A stretch of DNA of 13,937 bases from Bacteroidales bacterium (lineage in GTDB: Bacteria; Bacteroidota; Bacteroidia; Bacteroidales; Porphyromonadaceae): assembly GCA_004555765.1 (NCBI GenBank), contig SFHG01000042.1, positions 1-13,937 on the forward strand, read 5' to 3'. A program made the translations under genes and the position numbers. Positions 7,278 through 13,892 of the stretch are shown here, piece after piece (the first letter of the stretch is position 1; every line of letters begins with the position of its first letter). Under the pieces are notes generated by a model that saw only the letters and a list, made by a program, of their open reading frames with translations, had not been told where the DNA came from and searched no databases.

Positions 7278-10100
7278 ATGAAACAAGACGAATATATAGA
7301 ATTGGATGGTGTTCGGGTGAATAACCTGAAGAACATCTCCGTAAAAATACCCCGTAATAAACTGGTAGTCATCTCCGGTCTCAGCGGAAGTGGCAAGAGT
7401 TCCCTTGCCTTTGATACCCTCTATGCGGAGGGTCAGAGACGCTATGTGGAAAGTCTCAGCGTGTATGCACGGCAGTTCGTCAGCAAGATGAAGAAGCCGG
7501 AAGCAGACCACATCATAGGCATCCCTCCCGCCATAGCGATCCAACAGCGCATCACGAACCGGTCTCCCCGCTCCACCGTGGGTACCACTTCCGAGGTGTA
7601 CGACTACTTGAGGATGTTTTTTGCAAGGGTAGGACACACGTTCAGCCCCGTAAGCGGAGAGGAGGTCAAGAGACAGACGACGGCGGATGTCACCGCATTC
7701 ATCGGTTCGCTACCGGCAGGAGAGGCTGTGATGATCTGCGCGCCTATGTTTGTCCCGAGGGGCAGACCGCTTGCGGATCACTTACAGCTCCAGCTCGCCA
7801 ACGGCTACGTCCGCATCCTCAAAGACGGAGAAGCCGTCCGCATCAGTGATTTCCTTGAGCGCAAAAGCATTGATAGGGAGAAGAAAAGCGGACTTTATCT
7901 CGTCATCGACCGCGTGCGGGCAGATGCAGAGAGTGAAGCCACACTCTCGAGAATCGGGGACTCTGTGGAGACGGCATTTTTCGAAGGGCGTGGCGAGTGT
8001 CTCGTCAAATGGACAGGGGGAGAAAAAGTCTTTAACGACCGCTTCGAGGCGGACGGGATCACATTTGAGGAGCCTACAGACAAGCTTTTTTCTTTCAATA
8101 GCTCCGTCGGTGCCTGCCCCACGTGCGAAGGCTACAGTATGGTGATGGGCATCGACGAAGACCGGGTCATAGCCGACAAATCCCTCTCCCTTTACGAGGA
8201 GTGTGTCCTCCCTTGGCGCGGACCGAAGATGAGTATGTGGCAGAAACGTTTCATCGCAGACACAGCGGGCTACGATTTCCCCGTACACCGGCCCTACAAG
8301 GACTTGACCGAAGAGCAAAAAGCACTTCTCTGGGACGGCATCCCGGGAGAAGTGTACGGCATCAATGCCTTCTTCAAGCACTTGGAGCAGAATACGCACA
8401 AGATGCACTTCCGCATCATGCTCGCCCGCTTTCGCGGCAAATCGACTTGCCCGACGTGCAAGGGTAAAAGACTGCGGAAAGAAGCTTTTTACGTAAAAGT
8501 AGGCGGGAAGGACATCGGGCAATTAGTCGAAATGCCTGTCTCCGAGCTTAGGAAGTGGTTCGAGGATTTCTCCTTGCCCGAGGAAGACTTCAAGGCCGGC
8601 GAACGTCTTCTTTGCGAACTGAGACGGCGCATCGGATTCCTTGACGACATAGGTCTCGGCTATCTGAAGCTCAACCGCGTGGCAGGCACCCTTTCAGGAG
8701 GTGAGAGCCAGAGGATAGCCCTTGCCAAATCCCTCTCCGGCGGGCTCATCGGATCGCTTTACGTCCTGGATGAACCCACAACGGGGCTTCACCCCAGAGA
8801 CACTCATTTGCTCATAGACATTATGCGCCGGCTCACCGATGCCGGCAATACTGTCGTCGTCGTGGAGCATGACGAAGAGGTCATCCGATCAGCCGACCTC
8901 GTCATCGATATCGGTCCCGAAGCCGGTGAGCATGGGGGCGAAATCGTCTACTATGGCACGCCGGGGGAGATGGCGGGTGCCCCCAAAGGAACTTCCTATA
9001 CCGTGGAGTACCTCACGGGGAGGCTCAAGCTCCCCACACCAAAGAGGCGGGCACTTAATCACGGAGAGATTGAAATCAAAGGCGGGTATAAGAATAACCT
9101 CAAAGACATCGATGTCCAAATTCCCCTCCGGGCCATCACGGTCGTTACCGGTGTTTCCGGATCGGGTAAGAGTACCTTGATGCGCGATATTCTCTACGAA
9201 AGCGTCCGCAAGCAGCTCAACCATTCCTCTCCGTCTGCAGTGGGTGCCAAGGAGGTGCTTTTTGACCTAAATAAAGTACAGAATGTCGAGTACGTGGATC
9301 AAGACGCACTCGGCAAGAGTACGAGATCCAACCCCGTCACCTACATAGGGGCGTATGACCTTATTAGGGATATTATGTCGCTTCAGCCTCTCTCAAAGCA
9401 GATGGGCTACACGGCACAGTATTTTTCCTTCAATAAGGAGGGCGGTCGGTGCGAGTACTGCAAGGGCGAAGGCGTTATCACCGTCGAGATGCAGTTTATG
9501 GCCGACCTCCAGATAGAGTGCGAAGAGTGCCACGGCAAGCGCTTTCAGGACGAAATCCTCGAAGTGACCTACAACGGCAAAAACATCTACGATATTCTCG
9601 AGATGACCGTGAATGAGGCGGTCGATTTCTTCCGCGCTTCTGCTGAAGCAAAAGTCTACCCCGAGACCATAGCCGAGTCTGTCGCTCAATCCCTCGGCGT
9701 ACTCCAGGACGTCGGTCTCGGCTACGTCCGCTTGGGGCAAAACTCCAGCTCACTCTCCGGCGGAGAGACGCAGAGGCTCAAACTTGCCTCCTACCTCCAA
9801 GGCGAAAACAAGAAGAGTACGCTCTTCATCTTCGACGAGCCCACTACCGGACTTCACACCAACGACATCAAGGTCTTGATGGACTCATTTAATGCCCTCA
9901 TCCGGTACGGTCACACCGTGGTCATTGTCGAGCATAACCTCACCGTCATCAAGTGTGCGGACTTCGTCATTGACCTTGGTCCCGAAGGCGGGGACAAGGA
10001 CGGCGGACACGTCGTTTACTCCGGTCCGCTCAGAGGGTTACTTAAAGCCAAAGGCTCCTACACAGCGAAGTATCTCGCTGCCGAGATGGAGAGAGAATAA
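7278..10100 (+). CDS. uvrA: Excinuclease ABC subunit UvrA
   Basis: UvrA is the damage-sensing ATPase of nucleotide excision repair; it loads UvrB on damaged DNA. With ATG at 7278 the product is 940 residues, the standard length. The first ABC half has Walker A GLSGSGKSS (34-42), signature LSGGE (472-476) and Walker B VLDEPTTGLH (496-505). The second half has Walker A GVSGSGKST (625-633), signature LSGGE (826-830) and FDEPTTGLH (852-860). The complete zinc module near the second ATP site has C725, C728, C748 and C751 with 19 residues between the pairs. The first zinc module keeps only C280 and C283; the earlier pair seen in E. coli (C253, C256) is absent. CPTCKGKRL (391-399) is present. The frame opens at ATG 7221, but those 19 hydrophobic residues are not part of the family. 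No uvrB or uvrC lies in the window; the next gene follows after 12 bases. Confidence 0.96.
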   Translation: MKQDEYIELDGVRVNNLKNISVKIPRNKLVVISGLSGSGKSSLAFDTLYAEGQRRYVESLSVYARQFVSKMKKPEADHIIGIPPAIAIQQRITNRSPRSTVGTTSEVYDYLRMFFARVGHTFSPVSGEEVKRQTTADVTAFIGSLPAGEAVMICAPMFVPRGRPLADHLQLQLANGYVRILKDGEAVRISDFLERKSIDREKKSGLYLVIDRVRADAESEATLSRIGDSVETAFFEGRGECLVKWTGGEKVFNDRFEADGITFEEPTDKLFSFNSSVGACPTCEGYSMVMGIDEDRVIADKSLSLYEECVLPWRGPKMSMWQKRFIADTAGYDFPVHRPYKDLTEEQKALLWDGIPGEVYGINAFFKHLEQNTHKMHFRIMLARFRGKSTCPTCKGKRLRKEAFYVKVGGKDIGQLVEMPVSELRKWFEDFSLPEEDFKAGERLLCELRRRIGFLDDIGLGYLKLNRVAGTLSGGESQRIALAKSLSGGLIGSLYVLDEPTTGLHPRDTHLLIDIMRRLTDAGNTVVVVEHDEEVIRSADLVIDIGPEAGEHGGEIVYYGTPGEMAGAPKGTSYTVEYLTGRLKLPTPKRRALNHGEIEIKGGYKNNLKDIDVQIPLRAITVVTGVSGSGKSTLMRDILYESVRKQLNHSSPSAVGAKEVLFDLNKVQNVEYVDQDALGKSTRSNPVTYIGAYDLIRDIMSLQPLSKQMGYTAQYFSFNKEGGRCEYCKGEGVITVEMQFMADLQIECEECHGKRFQDEILEVTYNGKNIYDILEMTVNEAVDFFRASAEAKVYPETIAESVAQSLGVLQDVGLGYVRLGQNSSSLSGGETQRLKLASYLQGENKKSTLFIFDEPTTGLHTNDIKVLMDSFNALIRYGHTVVIVEHNLTVIKCADFVIDLGPEGGDKDGGHVVYSGPLRGLLKAKGSYTAKYLAAEMERE

Positions 10101-10112
10101 GGACTACCCGGG

Positions 10113-11363
10113 ATGAGGGAAGCCGTACTGCATTATATATGGAGAAACCGACTCTTCGAGGAGGTCACGCTGGACGGAGAACCCCTTGAAGTCCTTGATG
10201 TCGGTCGGTATAATGAGGGCGACGGTCCCGACTTCTCTTTGGCAAAAGTACGGCGCGGGGACTTCATCTGGGTAGGCTCCGTGGAGATGCACCTCAAGAG
10301 TTCAGACTGGACAGCTCACAGGCACGAACGCGACCCGAGGTATGACCGCGTCATCCTTCACGTCGTCCTCTCTGACGACTGCGAAGTACACAACAGCCTC
10401 GGAGAATCCGTCCCCACCGCTGTCCTCACCATTCAGGAGCGGATCCGGAACCGCTTGGACGAACTGGATGTAAGCACCAAAGCCCTACGGTGCACGCCGG
10501 AGCTCTCCTACATCTCCCCCTACTCGCTACGCTCCCTCACAGAACCGCTTTTAATCGAAAGGATTGAGGAAAAGTTGACCCGAAACGGAGACCAAAAGGA
10601 TTTCCACGAACTCTTTTACCGGCTTCTAATGCGGTACCTCGGTGCCCACCGGAATAACGAAGTGATGGAGCTCGTCGCAAGCGCCACCCCTCTCCGAGTC
10701 CTTCGCAAACATGCTTCCGACCGGGGAGCTATTGAGAGCATTCTCTTGGGACAAGGCGGACTTCTGTCGTCCACACCGAGAGACGCGTACGAAGCAGAGC
10801 TCTCGGAGCAGTATGCTTTTTATCGAACCAAGTTCGATCTCGCGCCCGTCTCCGGAGGGATTTTCCAAAAGCTCCGTGTCCGTCCCCCCGCCTATCCGGC
10901 TCGAATCCTTGCCATCGCCGCACAGATTATCTGCCGCGAGGACGCACTGAGTGAAGCGATGTCGGCCTGTGATTTTGAGAAGGCAAAAGAGCTCCTTGCC
11001 GTCGCTCCATCCGTCTATTGGCGCACGCACATCGACTTCGGGCAGTCCTACCCCAAGGCTTTGGGCGGCATCGGCATAAGTACGATCCACTCTCTTCTCA
11101 TCAATGCCGTTTTGCCCGTCTCTTATCTTTACAGCCAAAAGACCGGCAACCGGGAGAAGTCACGGGAAGCCCTCGAATACTACGAAGAATTACCGCCCGA
11201 GAGCAACCGTTTCGTCCGTCTATTTGAGAAAAACGGCTTTGCCGCACACACTGCCGCAGACACCCAGAAGATGCTCCAACTCTACGGTCGGTACTGCGAG
11301 CCTTTCCGCTGTTTTTTCTGCCCTCTCGCTCCAGCTGTCTTCTCCGCCCTAAAAAGCAGATGA
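10113..11363 (+). CDS. DUF2851 family protein, function unknown
   Basis: The 416-residue protein matches what I know of the DUF2851 family, widespread in Bacteroidota and without an assigned function. The conserved N-terminal block is clear: YNEGDGPDFSLAKV (33-46), VGSVEMHLKSSDW (54-66), H69, H71, D74 and YDRVILHVV (77-85). The rest is predicted helical, with no signal peptide or membrane segment, so it is probably cytoplasmic. Near the C-terminus is YCEPFRCFFC, a C-X4-C-X2-C group at C395, C400 and C403. The D40 ... E58-M-H60 arrangement is loosely like a PD-(D/E)xK nuclease core; that is my inference and unproven. It starts 12 bases after uvrA and is very likely in the same transcript, which would fit a nucleic-acid-related job. 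It ends 18 bases from the convergent outer-membrane gene. Confidence 0.85.
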   Translation: MREAVLHYIWRNRLFEEVTLDGEPLEVLDVGRYNEGDGPDFSLAKVRRGDFIWVGSVEMHLKSSDWTAHRHERDPRYDRVILHVVLSDDCEVHNSLGESVPTAVLTIQERIRNRLDELDVSTKALRCTPELSYISPYSLRSLTEPLLIERIEEKLTRNGDQKDFHELFYRLLMRYLGAHRNNEVMELVASATPLRVLRKHASDRGAIESILLGQGGLLSSTPRDAYEAELSEQYAFYRTKFDLAPVSGGIFQKLRVRPPAYPARILAIAAQIICREDALSEAMSACDFEKAKELLAVAPSVYWRTHIDFGQSYPKALGGIGISTIHSLLINAVLPVSYLYSQKTGNREKSREALEYYEELPPESNRFVRLFEKNGFAAHTAADTQKMLQLYGRYCEPFRCFFCPLAPAVFSALKSR

Positions 11364-11381
11364 GCGAATAACGGCATCCTC

Positions 11382-11957
11382 TTAAAATTCAAGCTCCAGC
11401 CCCAACGAGAGCTCTTCCGGCGCAAAGCGTATCCCGAATCCGGAAGGACTCAATCCTTCTTCCTCGCCGTGGTCAAAATTCCTACGGTATCCGACAAAAC
11501 CGAAGCGCAAACAGAGACAGAGACCTTCGGTCAAGTCCACACAGGCTCCGGGACGAACCCCCGCCTCAAAACCGTGCCACGTCTCCGCTCCCCGACTCAC
11601 TCTTGCATTCCAACCTATACCTCCGTCCAGGTATAAGTTAAACGGCTCTTTGTGGAAATAGTAATACCTCACAAACGGGGAAACCATGACGTTATGTCCC
11701 GGCATCGCGTCGCTGTAAGCGTACCCGAGCTTGATGCCCAAACCCCAATCGTCAGTAAAGAGATACCCGATTTCCGGTTCTATGGCAAACGACTTATTCT
11801 TGGCATCCGTATCGTACCACGCAGAGACTAAGCCCCCAACCACAACTCGACCGTAATGCTTTTCAAGGATTTTTCCGCCAAAGGCACTCTGAGCAGCCGC
11901 ATTGCAGACGGGCAAAAGGAGACTTAAGAGGTAAATGATAAGGTGTTTTCGGTTCAT
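11382..11957 (-). CDS. Small outer-membrane beta-barrel protein (OmpW/porin-like)
   Basis: The 191-residue product starts with a signal peptide: MNRKH, then a hydrophobic core (LIIYLLSLLLPV) and a likely cleavage near CNAAAQ at about 18-23. The mature part alternates polar and hydrophobic residues in strand-like stretches, for example VSPFVRYYYF and FNLYLDGGIGW. There are about eight such stretches, and the protein ends in the phenylalanine (LGLELEF) typical of outer-membrane proteins recognised by the BAM machinery. I read it as a compact eight-strand barrel of the type annotated as an outer-membrane beta-barrel or porin-family protein; the substrate is unknown. The cysteine at 18 is not in a proper lipobox, so a lipoprotein is unlikely. 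It has its own exact Bacteroidota promoter and a leader of about 70-75 bases. Downstream it converges on the DUF2851 gene. Confidence 0.82.
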   Translation of the reverse strand: MNRKHLIIYLLSLLLPVCNAAAQSAFGGKILEKHYGRVVVGGLVSAWYDTDAKNKSFAIEPEIGYLFTDDWGLGIKLGYAYSDAMPGHNVMVSPFVRYYYFHKEPFNLYLDGGIGWNARVSRGAETWHGFEAGVRPGACVDLTEGLCLCLRFGFVGYRRNFDHGEEEGLSPSGFGIRFAPEELSLGLELEF

Positions 11958-12037
11958 AGGAAAATATCTGTTTATGGTGACTATTGTCCGCGGTCTTTCA
12001 CTTCTGTGTCTGACTGCGTGGCGTGTTTATTTGTCTG

Positions 12038-12045
12038 CAAAGGTA
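12038..12045 (-). promoter_or_regulatory. Promoter of the outer-membrane beta-barrel gene
   Basis: The minus strand reads TACCTTTG followed by CA, an exact match to TAnnTTTG. A TTTC lies 19 bases upstream as a near-consensus -33 element. The predicted leader is about 70-75 bases, long enough to hold post-transcriptional control. Confidence 0.6.
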
Positions 12046-12122
12046 AAAGTTATCGTTGAAGTAAGAAATACCTATGTTTAGGGGCATTTTTATGACCGTC
12101 CGGTCGTGGGCAGGTTCACCCC

Positions 12123-12154
12123 CTGATAGAGGTCTCAAATGGTTGTCCTATCAG
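12123..12154. repeat. Inverted repeat at the left edge of array 1
   Basis: CTGATAG (12123-12129) and CTATCAG (12148-12154) are perfect 7-base inverted arms with an 18-base loop. The loop contains GTCTCAAAT (12132-12140), which recurs at the far end of the array (12457-12465). A smaller inverted repeat, GACCG/CGGTC, lies to the left at 12094-12105. Confidence 0.5.
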
Positions 12155-12163
12155 AGCGGTAAA

Positions 12164-12465
12164 AATAGGTCGACATATTCGGGTGAATAGGTCGACCTAT
12201 TCGGGGAAATAGGTCGACCTATTCGGGTAAATAGGTCGAGGGTCTCGAGCAAAAAGGCCCGGGGGTTTCGGGCGAAAAGGTCGACCTATTCCCGGAAATT
12301 AGTCGACTGTTCCGAAAAATTAGTCGACTAAATCCAGGAAATTAGTCGACTAATCCGGAAAATTAGTCGACTAATTCGGACGAATAGGACGAGGGTCTCG
12401 GGCAAATAGGACGACCTATTCGGGTAAATAGGTCGTCCTATTCGAGGAAATACGACGTCTCAAAT
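12164..12465. repeat. Array 1: 14 dyad-symmetric units at about 22-base pitch
   Basis: Units start at 12164, 12186, 12208, 12230, 12252, 12275, 12297, 12318, 12340, 12361, 12383, 12405, 12427 and 12449, so the pitch is 21-23 bases. Each has a core of about 16 bases and a 5-6 base spacer, often CGGGTA-like. Units 2 and 3 are the perfect palindrome AATAGGTCGACCTATT; units 1 and 6 are near copies. Unit 10 is the perfect palindrome AATTAGTCGACTAATT, and units 7-9 are near copies. Unit 12 (AATAGGACGACCTATT) is the exact reverse complement of unit 13. Units 4 and 11 share a different centre (CGAGGGTCTCG), and unit 5 is centred on CCCGGG. The frame is not kept, so this is not coding. It resembles a minisatellite under selection for dyad symmetry; the function is unknown. 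Confidence 0.92.
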
Positions 12466-12561
12466 AAAGTGATCCGACATCATAACAGGACATTTGCAAT
12501 CTCTTCTCTGTGAAATCAATTTGAGGAAGCAACACGCCTTCTTGCTCCCAAGGAGTGGGTA

Positions 12562-12592
12562 TTGTACACCGCTCCGATCCTCTTTAACTTTG
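12562..12592 (+). promoter_or_regulatory. Promoter of the flavodoxin-DUF2023 operon
   Basis: TAACTTTG at 12585-12592 exactly matches the Bacteroidota -7 consensus, with TTG at 12562-12564 (in TATTG) 20 bases upstream as the -33 element. The leader would be about 30 bases. An imperfect inverted repeat (GGAGTGGGT ... ACCGCTCC, about 12552-12575) overlaps the -33 element and could be an operator. Confidence 0.65.
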
Positions 12593-12631
12593 TCCGTAAC
12601 AAATTTCTAACATTTAGACAGAATAAAAACT

Positions 12632-13129
12632 ATGAAGAATGCTATCGTAATCTATGGTTCATCCACCGGCACTTGCAAAGGCATCGCCGAAACTATCGCC
12701 CGAAAGATTGGAGCCGAAGCCGTCGACATCAAAAATGCGACAGAGGAAACCTTTCGCGACTGCCCAACTCTTTTCCTCGGAACCTCCACATGGGGATCCG
12801 GCGAAATGCAGGATGACTGGTATGATGGTGTGGAGCTTTTGAAAAAAACAGGTCTTTCAGGCAAGAAGGTCGCTCTCTTCGGGTGTGGAGATGCGGAGTC
12901 CTACCCCGACACATTCTGTGGAGGGATGCGTGCACTCTTTGACGCAGTCACCGATGCGGGGGCAAAAGTAGTCGGTCACACGCCTACTGACGGGTATATG
13001 TATGACGACAGCGAAGCCGTCATAGACAATATGTTCGTCGGCCTTCCCCTTGACGAAGACAACGAAAGCGGGCAGACAGAGGCCCGGATCGATAACTGGC
13101 TCTCAGGCATTGAGCGTGCGACAGCCTGA
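12632..13129 (+). CDS. fldA: Flavodoxin (FMN electron carrier)
   Basis: Flavodoxins are small cytoplasmic FMN proteins that carry low-potential electrons and often replace ferredoxin when iron is short. The 165-residue product has a typical fold signature. The FMN phosphate loop is at about 9-14 (GSSTGT); this and the following residues diverge from the usual TGxTGxT by having SSTGTCKG. The first isoalloxazine loop is GTSTWGSGEMQDDW (50-63), with W54 as the likely stacking residue. The second loop is GCGDAESYPDTFCGG (84-98). The segment at about 115-146 (TPTDGYMYDDSEAV) is the extra loop of long-chain flavodoxins. The ATG at 12632 gives the exact family N-terminus. It has its own promoter and is followed after 7 bases by a DUF2023 gene, a pairing I recall from P. 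gingivalis and other Bacteroidota. Iron control is plausible, but no operator is proven. Confidence 0.95.
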   Translation: MKNAIVIYGSSTGTCKGIAETIARKIGAEAVDIKNATEETFRDCPTLFLGTSTWGSGEMQDDWYDGVELLKKTGLSGKKVALFGCGDAESYPDTFCGGMRALFDAVTDAGAKVVGHTPTDGYMYDDSEAVIDNMFVGLPLDEDNESGQTEARIDNWLSGIERATA

Positions 13130-13136
13130 TTTGTAT

Positions 13137-13511
13137 ATGCCCAAAGAAGGACTCTTGCCGGCGCCGATAAAGGTTTTGGCCGAACAGATTTACCTCTATC
13201 AGAAAGGGGTTCGCCCACTGGTGCTATTCACCTGTAACCGTAGATACCTCTCTTACGCAGAGCGACTATTGGGACACCACGGCATCTCTTATATCGTCAA
13301 GCCAATTGGTAAAGGGATCAGGCTGAATCTATTTTTCGGAAAAGCCGAGTGTTTGCAAGCGATTCGGATTTTGGTAAAGAACCCCATTACGGCTCTCTCC
13401 CCGGAAGAGGACTTTATTCTCGGCGCACTCCTCGGCTATGACCTCTCTGTCCAATGCGAGAGATATTGCCACCGAAAGACGCTTACTGCTCTTTCCCAAA
13501 AGACTGCCTGA
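13137..13511 (+). CDS. DUF2023 family protein, flavodoxin-linked
   Basis: The 124-residue product matches the DUF2023 family, small soluble proteins of unknown function that I recall being encoded next to flavodoxin in Bacteroidota. Recognisable pieces are QIYLYQKGVRPLVLFTC (17-33), GISYIVKPIG (49-58), RLNLFFGKAECL (62-73), and the strongly conserved SPEEDFILGALLGYD (88-102) and QCERYC (106-111). The frame extends upstream to a TTG at 13050 inside flavodoxin, but those residues do not resemble the family. ATG 13137, 7 bases after the flavodoxin stop, is preferred and suggests coupled translation. No membrane segment or signal is seen. A role as partner or regulator of flavodoxin is inferred only from position. 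Two cysteines (C107, C111) are near the end. No terminator is visible before array 2. Confidence 0.85.
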   Translation: MPKEGLLPAPIKVLAEQIYLYQKGVRPLVLFTCNRRYLSYAERLLGHHGISYIVKPIGKGIRLNLFFGKAECLQAIRILVKNPITALSPEEDFILGALLGYDLSVQCERYCHRKTLTALSQKTA

Positions 13512-13892
13512 TCTATGTCGTCCGACAGAGTCCGGGGAACACCCGTGGATGGCTACGGATGGTCCGGGGAGTGCTGGTGGAGCGCTGACGCTGACCGAGG
13601 CGACTCGACATCACTGGGGCTGTCCGAACATAGTCCCGAGAGGTGACCAGACATCACCGAAGCCGTCCGGACATAGCCCGCGAGAGGCGACCCGACACAT
13701 CGCCGAAGCTGTCCGGACATACCCCCGAGAGGTGACCAGACATCATCGAAGCCGTCCGAACATAGCCCGCGAGAGGCGACCAGACATCACCGAGACCGTC
13801 CGAACATAGCCCCGAGAGGTGACCAGACATCACCGGGGCCGTGTCTGAGACTATTCGACAGCACGTATCTTTGGGTCCTACGGGGTAGGCTG
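13512..13892. other. 381-base region with no supported gene, holding array 2
   Basis: After DUF2023 there are about 85 bases with GTCCGGGGA twice (about 13531 and 13563), followed by array 2 (13597-13850). A small hairpin, CCTAC-GGG-GTAGG (about 13878-13890), lies just before a possible minus-strand stop codon. Open frames across the array exist on both strands but are repeat-derived and not believable as genes. Confidence 0.7.
13597..13850. repeat. Array 2: about six 44-base units of two alternating types
   Basis: Counting from GAGG(T/C)GAC, units start at 13597, 13640, 13684, 13729, 13773 and 13816 (spacing 43-45). The base after GAGG alternates strictly C,T,C,T,C,T, and from the third unit on the preceding bases alternate as well (CCCGCGA before C types, CCCCGA before T types), so the higher-order period is about 88. 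Each unit has two GACAT-like cores; their successive spacings (20, 24, 22, 23, 19, 25, 19, 24) average 22, revealing a half-unit of about 22 bases. The first half-unit is dyad-symmetric: GGTGACCAGACATCACC has GGTGA/TCACC arms. In the unit at 13684 both arms change together to GGCGA/TCGCC. The second half-unit carries the palindrome GTCCGGAC in two copies. The period is not a multiple of three, so it does not encode a repeat protein. Confidence 0.85.

Larger units (their letters stand above)
11958..12631. other. 674-base divergent intergenic region holding repeat array 1
   Basis: No coding sequence is supported here. From left to right it contains the promoter of the outer-membrane gene (12038-12045, minus strand) and a short inverted repeat (12094-12105). 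A larger inverted repeat (12123-12154), the 14-unit dyad array (12164-12465) and the flavodoxin promoter (12562-12592) follow. The stretch 12466-12560 shows only minor hairpins, such as CTCC-CAA-GGAG at 12546-12556. Confidence 0.8.

Noticed and set aside
11382..11957. Lipoprotein signal in the outer-membrane protein
   Set aside because: A cysteine is present at residue 18, but LPVC lacks the small residue required before a lipidated cysteine; a standard signal peptide fits better.
12164..12465. CRISPR array
   Set aside because: There is no constant repeat separated by unrelated spacers: the units resemble each other over most of their length, the pitch is only 22 bases, and no cas genes are present.
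13050..13136. TTG start giving a DUF2023 protein with 29 more residues inside flavodoxin
   Set aside because: The extension is an out-of-frame reading of the flavodoxin 3' end; ATG 13137 is well placed 7 bases after the stop.
12123..13850. Integron, phage attachment site or insertion sequence
   Set aside because: No integrase, transposase or recombinase gene, and no long terminal inverted repeats, are found in the window; only the arrays and a 9-base direct repeat are seen.
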